7,765 nucleotides of DNA from Methanosarcinales archaeon (GCA_025464645.1 JAODGF010000130.1:1-7765); one strand, 5' to 3'; positions 1-5,637 are shown, counted from the first letter of the stretch. A program made the numbers and translations. The notes: a model not told the origin generated them from the letters alone.

Positions 1-26
1 CCCGGTCTTCCCACCAATCTGAAGAG

Positions 27-290
27 ATGGTAAGAAAACTGTTAATAGTACTGTTCCATTATGATGTATTTCATTGGGGGTCAGGATTCATAAGGGGTGT
101 TCTTGAGACGAAAAGGTTACAAGAGGAACTAAATATGTTCAAAGTCCTTCCTGAGGGTGCGTATTCTGTAAAAATAGGTTTTACACCACCGAAAGCACGA
201 TTTTATCAGGGGTCACCAAAGGAAGTGAGGGCTTTACTCGCAGATCGCTTCCCAATTGTCCATTCACACCTATTATCGCGACTTTCATAA
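27..290 (+). pseudogene. Truncated glycosyltransferase N-terminal fragment (probable)
   Basis: This 87-codon frame starts with a hydrophobic strand after basic residues (MVRKLLIVLFHYD), as Rossmann-like GT-B glycosyltransferases do. It ends with PIVHSHLLSRLS, which resembles the D/P-I-V-H-S-H motif found about 80-110 residues into GT4-type enzymes. The reading frame stops immediately after that motif, so the rest of the donor and acceptor domains (roughly 250-300 residues expected) is missing; the next bases belong to the convergent vapC gene, whose stop lies 10 bases away. GAAGAG directly before the ATG could serve as a weak ribosome binding site. The frame is also open to the left window edge, so the true start could lie upstream. 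I read it as the remnant of a broken gene. It could instead be a small protein of unknown role. The family call rests on one motif and the N-terminal strand only. Confidence 0.45.
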
Positions 291-299
291 TAATCACAT

Positions 300-704
300 C
301 TACTCCACATATTCCACATTGATTCCCCTCTTTTTTCCAATTTCACTTTGGATTTCATCACTCGTAACGAAGTTACCGTATTTCTCTGCTTGCGCCAGGT
401 AGAGAGCATCATAAACAGGAATCTTCTCTTTACTGGCTATTTCCTGAGCACCTTGAAGATAAACTTCAAAGGATTCAAAAACCACAACATCCGCTCTCAA
501 TTTCTTTAACGCATCGAACATAAGTGATGCTTCACTACCGGAGATTCTTCTGTATAACACGTGGTGTTTCCAGATGGCATTCGAAACTTCAGCCAGCGCT
601 AAGTCCAGCGAGTACGGTTCTGTGACTAAATGGTCTCGGACTGTCTCCCAATTCTCTTCCTTCAGGATATATTTGGCGAGTGAAGATGCATCAATTACGA
701 TCAC
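300..704 (-). CDS. vapC: VapC family PIN-domain toxin (ribonuclease)
   Basis: The 134-residue protein is a complete PIN domain of normal VapC length. The acidic residues expected to bind Mg2+/Mn2+ are visible: D5 in MIVIDASSLAKY, E39 in LALAEVSNAIW, D99 in PVYDALYLAQA and D116 in FVTSDE. VapC toxins are metal-dependent endoribonucleases, mostly cutting tRNA or rRNA, and are held inactive by VapB. The start is GTG; it overlaps the end of the upstream antitoxin gene by 14 bases, which suggests translational coupling and matches standard antitoxin-then-toxin order. All four acidic positions are present, so the toxin is probably active; the RNA target cannot be read from sequence. The stop codon lies 10 bases from the stop of the truncated glycosyltransferase on the other strand, with no evident terminator in between. 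Confidence 0.9.
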   Translation of the reverse strand: MIVIDASSLAKYILKEENWETVRDHLVTEPYSLDLALAEVSNAIWKHHVLYRRISGSEASLMFDALKKLRADVVVFESFEVYLQGAQEIASKEKIPVYDALYLAQAEKYGNFVTSDEIQSEIGKKRGINVEYVE

Positions 705-921
705 GGTCCTCTCTCACATACCTCGATGCTGTTCCTTTCTCAGACGGGGGTACGTTTTTGAGCATGGAATCTATCTTTTCCAATGCTTTCCCTCTCTTGT
801 ACTCCCTCACCTTATCCTCTATGAACCTTCTCACTTCTTCGCTCCAGTTAATGTCCACTTCCTTTATGCTCTTCTTCAACTCCTTCGGTATCCTGAAACT
901 TATGACCTCCATACCACACAT
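691..921 (-). CDS. vapB: VapB-type ribbon-helix-helix antitoxin
   Basis: The 76-residue product begins with a beta strand (EVISFRIP, residues 5-12). Two helices follow (KELKKSIKEVD about 13-23; WSEEVRRFIEDKVREYKR about 26-43), the layout of a ribbon-helix-helix DNA-binding dimer. A charged C-terminal tail (44-76) is the part expected to wrap the VapC active site. Antitoxins of this kind neutralise the toxin and repress their own promoter. The frame is open further upstream to 1044, but I chose the ATG at 919-921 because a TTTATATA box centred near 948 predicts transcription starting at about 922-923, giving a leaderless message; the ATG at 910-912 is the alternative. Two TGTA-A-TACA palindromes beside that TATA box are plausible binding sites. 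The gene overlaps vapC by 14 bases. Confidence 0.82.
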   Translation of the reverse strand: MCGMEVISFRIPKELKKSIKEVDINWSEEVRRFIEDKVREYKRGKALEKIDSMLKNVPPSEKGTASRYVREDRDRN

Positions 922-935
922 GTTATACTTAACTT

Positions 936-969
936 TGTAATACATATATAAAAACATTGTTGTAATACA
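936..969. promoter_or_regulatory. Candidate VapB operator: two TGTAATACA palindromes
   Basis: TGTAATACA occurs at 936-944 and again at 961-969. Each is a perfect odd-length palindrome (TGTA, one base, TACA). The two lie 25 bases apart on either side of the vapB TATA box, and the repeat is 10 bases if the preceding T is included. A weaker version, TGTTATACT, lies at 921-929 over the predicted start. Paired short palindromes at a promoter are typical of sites bound by ribbon-helix-helix dimers. Use by VapB is inferred. Confidence 0.5.
943..954 (-). promoter_or_regulatory. TATA box of vapBC
   Basis: Read on the minus strand this is TTTTTATATATG, which contains the archaeal consensus TTTATATA (945-952). 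Start of transcription about 25 bases downstream would fall near 922-923, next to the ATG at 921, so the message would be leaderless. The plus-strand reading CATATATAAAAA is identical to the box before the gene at 1108, so this element might also fire toward the right. Confidence 0.5.
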
Positions 970-1107
970 CCTCCCTCCTTTTGAAAATGCAGACCCCTTA
1001 AAACGCCTTGCTTCGAATTTCGAGTGGTTATCCTGAACGAACATTCATATATAAAAAGAAACTAACTGAAATTAGACAGTAAATTAAAGTAAGGGAAAAG
1101 GGTTTCA
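970..1107. other. Intergenic region between vapBC and the 1108 gene
   Basis: The divergent gap between vapB and the gene at 1108 is about 186 bases long in all (922-1107). Apart from the vapBC promoter and operator and the right-hand promoter, I see no open frame of plausible coding character, no tRNA-like cloverleaf and no strong hairpin. No remnant of the missing glycosyltransferase C-terminal half is recognisable here. Confidence 0.5.
1046..1058 (+). promoter_or_regulatory. TATA box of the 1108-3781 gene run
   Basis: CATATATAAAAAG contains TATATAAA at 1048-1055. Transcription starting about 25 bases downstream, near 1077, would leave a leader of about 30 bases. That leader contains two AAGGG stretches (1091-1095 and 1098-1102), the second 5 bases before the ATG at 1108 and suitable as a ribosome binding site. 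Confidence 0.55.
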
Positions 1108-1848
1108 ATGCATAAAATTCCTGCGACTCATCCCCGGTATGAGTCGTTAATGAAGCGAGAGAAGCTCGTAGAGGGTATAGAAGCCGGAATAACAAGCAAG
1201 CAGGGGTTGATCGCGCATGGAAGGGGCGAAGCATTTGATTATTTGATTGGGGAGAGGACTTTAGATTCGGCGAGACGAGCGACAGAATTTGCCGCTTCTT
1301 TATTGCTTACTGCGAAGAAGCCTGTGATTTCTGTGAATGGAAATGTTGCAGCATTAGCTGCAAAAGAGATAGTTGAGTTAAGCGAATTGATAAACGCGCC
1401 CTTAGAGGTGAACATCTTCTACAGGACGGAAGATAGAGTGATGAAAATAAAGGAGCACCTAAAGAAGCATGGTGCCCGGAAAGTGCTTGGTGATAAAGCG
1501 GATGCCAGAATACCGGGAATTGAGCATGCACGTGCAATGGTTGACCGTGGAGGCATATACAGTGCAGACGTGGTTCTTGCTCCTTTAGAAGACGGCGATA
1601 GATGCGAGGCACTTGTCGCAATGGGGAAAAAGGTGATAACAATTGATTTGAACCCTCTATCAAGAACTGCCAGACACGCAACCGTAACTATTGTGGATGA
1701 TGTGGAAAGAGCGTTAAAGAACCTTATTGCGGCGGTTAAAGAGAAGAAGCAGAAGGGAAAGAAGGAGGGGGATTATAACAACAAAGAAAATCTGAGAGAA
1801 GTCATTAAAGAAATCGTGAGCAGGCTAAAAGAAAAGGATTTAATTTAA
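1108..1848 (+). CDS. 4-phosphopantoate--beta-alanine ligase (phosphopantothenate synthetase)
   Basis: This 246-residue protein matches the archaeal phosphopantothenate synthetase family (formerly DUF137). In the archaeal CoA pathway this cytosolic enzyme joins 4-phosphopantoate, made by pantoate kinase, to beta-alanine with ATP, giving 4'-phosphopantothenate; bacteria reach the same product in the reverse order with PanC and CoaA. Family signatures in order are THPRYESLMKREK (7-19), GLIAHGRGEAFDYLIGER (33-50), PVISVNGNVAAL (72-83), LEVNIFYRTEDR (99-110), ADVVLAPLEDGDRCEALV (153-170) and ITIDLNPLSRTAR (177-189). The core ends near residue 211; a lysine-rich tail of about 35 residues follows and may be lineage-specific. 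An ATG with an AAGGG site 5 bases upstream sets the start. It is the first gene of a plus-strand run and lies 22 bases before the prenyl diphosphate synthase; pantoate kinase is not in this window. Confidence 0.93.
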   Translation: MHKIPATHPRYESLMKREKLVEGIEAGITSKQGLIAHGRGEAFDYLIGERTLDSARRATEFAASLLLTAKKPVISVNGNVAALAAKEIVELSELINAPLEVNIFYRTEDRVMKIKEHLKKHGARKVLGDKADARIPGIEHARAMVDRGGIYSADVVLAPLEDGDRCEALVAMGKKVITIDLNPLSRTARHATVTIVDDVERALKNLIAAVKEKKQKGKKEGDYNNKENLREVIKEIVSRLKEKDLI

Positions 1849-1870
1849 AACACGACATAATTATACTGTG

Positions 1871-2896
1871 ATGAAATCCAGTACCCGAAATCCGGACCTC
1901 GGCATTGAGACCTATGTAACTATTTTTGAAGATGAATATAAAAAGAGCTTGGAGGGAAGAGAGCCAGATACGCTTTATAAGCCGATAATTGACCTGCTGG
2001 GAAGAGGAGGGAAGAGGTTAAGACTTTCTTTGTGTCTCATGGCTTGCGAGTTAGTAGGAGGCGAGATAGAAAAGGCGTTGCCAACCGCGATAGGTATAGA
2101 ACTCTTCCATAATTTCTCGTTAGCTCACGATGACATAGAGGACGATAGCAAGCTGAGACGCGGAGAGCCGGCTTTGCACGTAAAATATGGAGTCCCTATT
2201 GCGGTGAACGCAGGGGATGGGCTATACGCTTTATGTTACGAAGCGTTGAAAGAGAACAAGGGTTTGTTGGGTGTAGAACGAGCCTGGAAGATATTTGAAG
2301 AGATTGCTGAGCTTTGTGTTGTGCTTGCAGAGGGGCAAGCGATGGACCTTGCGTTTAAGGAGGGAAGGGAGATGAGCGAATCGGAAGTAATAGAGACGCT
2401 GAGGAAAAAGACTGCGAAACTATTTGCAGTTTCCGCTAAAAGCGGTGCTATCGCAGGTGGTGCACCGTATGAGACTGCGGAGGATTTAGGCGGTGCTTGG
2501 GAGGACATTGGAATTGCCTTCCAGATAAGAGATGACATTCTTAACGTAGTAGGGGAAGAGGAGAAATACGGGAAGAGGATAGGGGAGGATATTGCAGAAG
2601 GAAAACCCACTTTGCTTCTCATTAACTGCTTGGAGCACTGCGAAGCTCGTGAAAAAGAAACTATTTATGAATGTTTTCATAATTACGATAAAGCAAAAAT
2701 AGAAGCGGTCGTTAATTTGTTCAAGAAGTATGGATCAATAGATTATTCGGAGGAAATAGCGATGCAATACCTGCGCAGGGGAACAGATAAGATAAGAAAG
2801 ATGGATATAAAAGGAGAAGCAGAAGGTAAAAGGGGAGAAGAGATAAAAGAGAAGATGGTAGCTCTGGCGGAGTATTTTGTGGATAGAGAAAGGTAA
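1871..2896 (+). CDS. Short-chain isoprenyl (geranylgeranyl-type) diphosphate synthase
   Basis: The 341-residue protein is a trans-prenyltransferase that condenses isopentenyl diphosphate onto allylic diphosphates, in archaea mainly to supply the C20 chains of ether lipids. GGKR (46-49) is the substrate-phosphate loop. The first aspartate-rich motif is HDDIEDD (D87, D88, D91), with the usual RRGEPALH after it. The second is FQIRDDILN (D221, D222, N225), in which the last Asp of DDxxD is replaced by Asn, as in some known GGPP synthases. A Phe at the fifth position before the first motif fits the archaeal type that limits the chain at about C20, but exact product length is inference. K180 and T181 lie in the expected KKTAKLF segment. 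I prefer the ATG at 1871 over the GTG immediately before it at 1868; neither has a clear ribosome binding site. Some archaeal homologues are named idsA. S14 follows after 21 bases. Confidence 0.9.
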   Translation: MKSSTRNPDLGIETYVTIFEDEYKKSLEGREPDTLYKPIIDLLGRGGKRLRLSLCLMACELVGGEIEKALPTAIGIELFHNFSLAHDDIEDDSKLRRGEPALHVKYGVPIAVNAGDGLYALCYEALKENKGLLGVERAWKIFEEIAELCVVLAEGQAMDLAFKEGREMSESEVIETLRKKTAKLFAVSAKSGAIAGGAPYETAEDLGGAWEDIGIAFQIRDDILNVVGEEEKYGKRIGEDIAEGKPTLLLINCLEHCEAREKETIYECFHNYDKAKIEAVVNLFKKYGSIDYSEEIAMQYLRRGTDKIRKMDIKGEAEGKRGEEIKEKMVALAEYFVDRER

Positions 2897-2900
2897 AAAG

Positions 2901-2905
2901 AGGAG
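2901..2905 (+). promoter_or_regulatory. Ribosome binding site of the S14 gene
   Basis: AGGAG lies 12 bases before the ATG at 2918, inside the 21-base gap after the prenyl diphosphate synthase stop. It supports this start for a gene too short to be found by length alone. Confidence 0.55.
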
Positions 2906-2917
2906 ATAATAGAAGAA

Positions 2918-3073
2918 ATGGAAAGGAACACGGATAAGAGATTCGGGAGAGGTGCAAACGCGTGCCGGCGATGTGGGAGGAGACGTGGTTTAATTCGTAG
3001 ATATGGAATTTATCTGTGCAGACAGTGCTTCAGGGAGATAGCAAGGGAGATAGGGTTTAAGAAGTACAACTAA
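2918..3073 (+). CDS. rps14: Small ribosomal subunit protein uS14, zinc-binding archaeal form
   Basis: This 51-residue basic protein is a complete archaeal S14, a component of the small-subunit head. Four cysteines form two CxxC pairs, C16-x-x-C19 (ACRRCGRRRGLIRRYG) and C34-x-x-C37 (LCRQCFRE), giving the zinc site; the protein ends in the typical IGFKKYN. Length and motif order match the family. The ATG is preceded by AGGAG. It sits 21 bases after the prenyl diphosphate synthase and 80 bases before the S8 gene. S14 followed by S8 is the normal archaeal order, but the usual neighbour before it (L5) is replaced here by lipid and CoA genes. Confidence 0.95.
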   Translation: MERNTDKRFGRGANACRRCGRRRGLIRRYGIYLCRQCFREIAREIGFKKYN

Positions 3074-3076
3074 AAC

Positions 3077-3095
3077 CTTTTCTTAGAAAGAAAAG
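3077..3095 (+). other. Small perfect hairpin between the S14 and S8 genes
   Basis: CTTTTCTT (3077-3084) pairs fully with AAGAAAAG (3088-3095) around a three-base AGA loop, starting 3 bases after the S14 stop codon. The stem is AT-rich and so modest in stability. It could be a processing or attenuation element between S14 and S8, or chance in a purine/pyrimidine-biased stretch. No T-run follows it, so it is not a convincing terminator. Confidence 0.3.
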
Positions 3096-3117
3096 CTTTA
3101 CCAAAAGAAGAGAGGTA

Positions 3118-3130
3118 AAATATATATAAG
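3118..3130 (+). promoter_or_regulatory. Internal TATA box before the S8 gene
   Basis: AAATATATATAAG contains TATATAAG at 3123-3130. A start about 25 bases downstream falls near 3152, within 2 bases of the S8 ATG, giving an essentially leaderless message. An AGGAG at 3143-3147, 6 bases before the ATG, would instead serve read-through transcripts from upstream genes. Confidence 0.45.
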
Positions 3131-3153
3131 GATGATAAAAATAGGAGAAAACA

Positions 3154-3546
3154 ATGTCGCTAAACGACCCGCTTGCTGATGCTCTTTCGCACATAAAGAA
3201 TACAGAAAGAGTTGGGAAGATGGAATGCGAGATAAAGCCAGCTTCAAAGCTGATAGGGAATGTACTGGGAGTAATGCAAGAAGGAGGTTACATAGACGAG
3301 TTTGAATTTGTAGAAGATGGAAAAGCGGGGCTTTTCAAGGTGAAGCTCCGTGGTAAGATAAACAATTGCAATGCAATAAAGCCGAGATTTTATGTCCGTG
3401 CGAAGGAATACGAGAAATGGGAGAAGAGGTTCTTGCCCGCGAGGGATTTTGGCTTGTTGATAGTTACCACCTCGAAGGGAGTAATGGCACATGAAAAAGC
3501 GATTGAAGCTGGGATAGGCGGACAATTGCTGGCTTTTGTGTATTAA
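3154..3546 (+). CDS. rps8: Small ribosomal subunit protein uS8
   Basis: The 130-residue protein is full-length archaeal S8, which binds 16S rRNA helix 21 early in small-subunit assembly. It opens with the family signature DPLADALSHIKN (residues 5-16). The N-terminal domain includes KPASKLIGNVLGVMQEGGYI. The C-terminal rRNA-contact region contains ITKPR-like IKPRFYVR and the conserved LLIVTTSKGVMAHEKAIEAGIGGQLLAFVY end. An AGGAG site lies 6 bases before the ATG and an internal TATA box lies just upstream. The gene follows S14 as expected, but L6, the usual next gene in the archaeal ribosomal operon, is absent; a DUF357 gene follows at once. Confidence 0.96.
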   Translation: MSLNDPLADALSHIKNTERVGKMECEIKPASKLIGNVLGVMQEGGYIDEFEFVEDGKAGLFKVKLRGKINNCNAIKPRFYVRAKEYEKWEKRFLPARDFGLLIVTTSKGVMAHEKAIEAGIGGQLLAFVY

Positions 3547-3550
3547 AGGT

Positions 3551-3781
3551 GTGGCTGAAACAGAAAGAATAGAGAAGGATATAGCACTCTTTGAAGAGAG
3601 TTTGGTCGAACTGGATTCATCATTACTGGATAATGATGAGGCAGAGGTGGTGGGCCTCGCAAAGGGCTATTATGAGGACGCGAAGTATTATTTTGAAAGG
3701 GAGGATTATTTTACTGCGTTCGGCTGTATTAATTATGCACATGGGCTGTTGGATGGTGTAAAGAAGAGGAAAAAGGTTTGA
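3551..3781 (+). CDS. DUF357 family small helical protein
   Basis: This roughly 76-residue acidic protein resembles archaeal DUF357 proteins, small all-helical proteins of unknown function. The recognisable part is a long helix (RIEKDIALFEESLVEL) followed by a helical hairpin with the pattern AKGYYEDAKYYFEREDYFTAFGCINYAHGLLDG, where aromatic and small residues alternate as in TPR-like packing. No ATG is available. I chose the GTG at 3551, 4 bases after the S8 stop; a TTG at 3536 overlapping the S8 end by 11 bases would add five residues. AAAGGTG overlaps the GTG start, so it is not a proper ribosome binding site and the gene may depend on coupling to S8 translation. It ends 2 bases from the stop codon of the presenilin-like gene on the other strand. 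Confidence 0.75.
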   Translation: MAETERIEKDIALFEESLVELDSSLLDNDEAEVVGLAKGYYEDAKYYFEREDYFTAFGCINYAHGLLDGVKKRKKV

Positions 3782-3783
3782 GA

Positions 3784-4644
3784 TCAAACCACTACCGCAA
3801 ACAGATACCAAATAGCAAATCCAATTATCGCACCCGAATTGAGAAAAGGCAGCCCTGCATGCGGTTTGCCTCTACCTGCAATCCTGCTCAGCACTGCGTA
3901 GCCCGCTAAAGTTCCCATTAGTGTGCTCAACGCAGGCGCCACACTTGCATATTTTACAAATGCTGACACAACCAGCAGAGAAGGGATAATCGCATCGCCT
4001 AATCCCATGAAGAACGCTTCTTCCATCCCGCTCTTGCCCTTTTCCCGGTCTTCATCTCGCAGTAAAGAAAAACTCCGCTTCCGCGGCAGGACAAAAAGAA
4101 CAGGTATTCGCAGATCAACGATAGATTCTGCTAATGACACCATATGTTTCGTCTTGTAAACCGCAATTGCATCGTATACCGCTAATATTATCATCAATAG
4201 CAGAACCGGAAGTACGCCAAGGGAAATACCAAATATCGCCGCTGCTCCGCCTCCTATTATCAAACCAGTCGCATCGAGGACATACCACTCTGGATATTTA
4301 TACAATAGAAGGGTAAGCGCAAGTGTGCTAACCAATGGGATATGGTCATAAGGAACAAGAACCGCCATCACGTAGTATATCGTTACAGCCACTGCTGCAA
4401 GCATCACGAGATAAACAAGCCTTTTCCCTCCGAATCTGAGCACGATAAGAATGAATGCAGTGAAGCATATAATAAGAACGAAGAAATAGATGGTATTCCA
4501 CAGCGACTCGGAATTTTTAAAAGCCGGCTCTATGCCGGGTAGCGTTGCAAGCGATAGTGCAATTACCGCGGTAAGCACGATAAAAACACCCATTCCTATG
4601 CACAGTGTAATACTCATCTCTTCTGCTTTTTCTTCTTTGTTCAT
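3784..4644 (-). CDS. Presenilin-like A22 family intramembrane aspartyl protease
   Basis: The 286-residue protein is strongly hydrophobic, with about nine predicted membrane helices, as in presenilin and signal peptide peptidase homologues of archaea. Both catalytic aspartates are in context: D158 in LAVYDAIAVYKTKHM (the YD motif) and D217 in FMGLGDAIIPS (the GxGD motif). A KPHAGLPFLNSG segment (260-271) stands where the PAL motif is expected; this P-x-A-G-L-P form seems usual for the archaeal DUF1119-type branch. The loop at 186-210 between the two catalytic helices is hydrophilic and charged (RKR..RDEDREKGK). The enzyme should cut membrane-spanning peptides within the bilayer; substrates are unknown. 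Its start lies 15 bases after the cofD stop, so the two are probably co-transcribed. A second ATG at codon 10 is possible. Confidence 0.88.
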   Translation of the reverse strand: MNKEEKAEEMSITLCIGMGVFIVLTAVIALSLATLPGIEPAFKNSESLWNTIYFFVLIICFTAFILIVLRFGGKRLVYLVMLAAVAVTIYYVMAVLVPYDHIPLVSTLALTLLLYKYPEWYVLDATGLIIGGGAAAIFGISLGVLPVLLLMIILAVYDAIAVYKTKHMVSLAESIVDLRIPVLFVLPRKRSFSLLRDEDREKGKSGMEEAFFMGLGDAIIPSLLVVSAFVKYASVAPALSTLMGTLAGYAVLSRIAGRGKPHAGLPFLNSGAIIGFAIWYLFAVVV

Positions 4645-4659
4645 TGTGTTCTCTTAAGC

Positions 4660-5589
4660 TCATTTTATTATATTTTTTCTCAGAAATAAAGCCAATTTTT
4701 TGCTATCTCTCTCTTTTTTTATCATAATATCTGTCTTGAGCACGTCCACCATTGCATTCGGATCCACCGGGCATTTGTCGCTCTTATCGATAATTAGCAC
4801 ATCTAAGAAATCCTCGTAATATTTTAATACTCCGTAAGGCGATACTTCAAACCCTTTTGCTCGCATAAATTTACCCGCAGGACCACTCACTGCCTCGGTG
4901 CCAATGATTGGTGAAATCGCGACCACAATTTTCCACTTTAGAAGCTTCTTTATCCCGTTCAAACTGAGAATAGGTCCGATGCTGGTTATCGGATTGCTCG
5001 GTCCTATGAGCACCAGAGCATCCGATTCTTTCTCCAGCACCTCCACAACTGCCTCTGACGGTTTTGCCTTTTCTATTCCTTCAAAAGAAAGATCGAAAAC
5101 GTCCGGCTCACCCTTTTGTGCCACCCAGAACTCCTGAAAATGGAGTTCGCCTTCCGATGTAAGAACCTTCGTGCTTATCGCCGCGGGCTCGTCAGTCATT
5201 GGCAATATCCTTATCTTATCATGAATGCCAAAGGTTCGTGCAAGAACAGCAGTCGCTTCAGTCAGGCTTTTTCCTTCTCTCAACAGCTCGGACCTGATGA
5301 TGTGCGTTGCTCTGTCTTTATCACCAATCATCATCGGCTCCCCGTGATTCAACTGCTTCAACGTGTTATACGTATGAAAACTGTCATCTTTGACTCCCCA
5401 CCAGGTATTCTTATCTATTACTCCTGCCAGGGCGTACAATACAGAATCTATATCAGGGCAAACTAAGTTTCCGGAAATCCAGACATCTTCCGCAGTATTT
5501 ACTATTATATTCAGCTCTTCTTCCTTGAATACGTGCTTCAGCCCCCGCAACAGTTTTGGCGTCCCTGTACCGCCTGAAAGAATAATCAT
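4660..5589 (-). CDS. cofD: 2-phospho-L-lactate transferase CofD (coenzyme F420 biosynthesis)
   Basis: CofD (309 residues, full family length) transfers the phospholactyl-type group from its guanosine-diphosphate carrier (LPPG) to the deazaflavin Fo, making F420-0 and GMP. Signatures are the N-terminal nucleotide loop LSGGTGTPKLLRGL (4-17), VNTAEDVWISGNLVCPDIDSVLYAL (30-54, with the acidic metal-binding residues), LIGPSNPITSIGPIL (194-208) and SPIIGTEAVSGPAGKFM (226-242). The ATG is preceded by AGGAG only 3 bases upstream. It lies 55 bases after the glycosyltransferase stop, with a T-rich stretch between, and 15 bases before the presenilin-like gene. Presence of cofD implies F420 use; CofC, CofE and CofGH are not in this window. 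Confidence 0.96.
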   Translation of the reverse strand: MIILSGGTGTPKLLRGLKHVFKEEELNIIVNTAEDVWISGNLVCPDIDSVLYALAGVIDKNTWWGVKDDSFHTYNTLKQLNHGEPMMIGDKDRATHIIRSELLREGKSLTEATAVLARTFGIHDKIRILPMTDEPAAISTKVLTSEGELHFQEFWVAQKGEPDVFDLSFEGIEKAKPSEAVVEVLEKESDALVLIGPSNPITSIGPILSLNGIKKLLKWKIVVAISPIIGTEAVSGPAGKFMRAKGFEVSPYGVLKYYEDFLDVLIIDKSDKCPVDPNAMVDVLKTDIMIKKERDSKKLALFLRKNIIK

Positions 5590-5614
5590 CTTCTCCTGCT
5601 TATAGTTCTATGAC

Positions 5615-5637
5615 AATAAAAAAGTAAAAATAAAAAT
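5615..5637 (-). terminator. Candidate T-rich terminator after the GT4 gene
   Basis: Read on the minus strand, bases 5637 to 5615 give three T runs (ATTTTTATTTTTACTTTTTTATT) starting 7 bases after the glycosyltransferase stop codon. Archaeal polymerase often terminates at such runs without a hairpin. If so, cofD needs its own promoter, and the same AT-rich stretch could provide a weak TATA element. Confidence 0.4.

Noticed and set aside
271..292. TATTAT/ATAATA inverted repeat at the vapC 3' end as a terminator or recombination site
   Set aside because: Six AT-only pairs with a 10-base loop and no T-run; expected by chance in this composition.
574..951. Plus-strand frame of about 125 codons over vapBC
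   Set aside because: Both sense genes have recognisable motifs; this frame has none and runs through the vapBC promoter.
922..1044. N-terminal extension of vapB to an upstream ATG, giving 117 residues
   Set aside because: The added residues have no ribbon-helix-helix character, and the extension runs through the TATA box and both operator palindromes. The short form fits the family.
970..1107. Small RNA or tRNA gene in the gap before 1108
   Set aside because: No cloverleaf, no CCA-adjacent acceptor stem and no strong stem could be found by eye.
1307..1681. Antisense frame of about 124 codons inside the phosphopantothenate synthetase gene
   Set aside because: It is a shadow of a clearly recognised gene, has no family motifs and no promoter or ribosome binding site.
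2236..2622. Antisense frame of about 128 codons inside the prenyl diphosphate synthase gene
   Set aside because: Serine- and alanine-rich shadow typical of the reverse strand of a real gene; the sense strand has both catalytic motifs.
5116..5466. Plus-strand frame of about 116 codons within cofD
   Set aside because: Shadow of cofD, with no recognisable family and no upstream signals.
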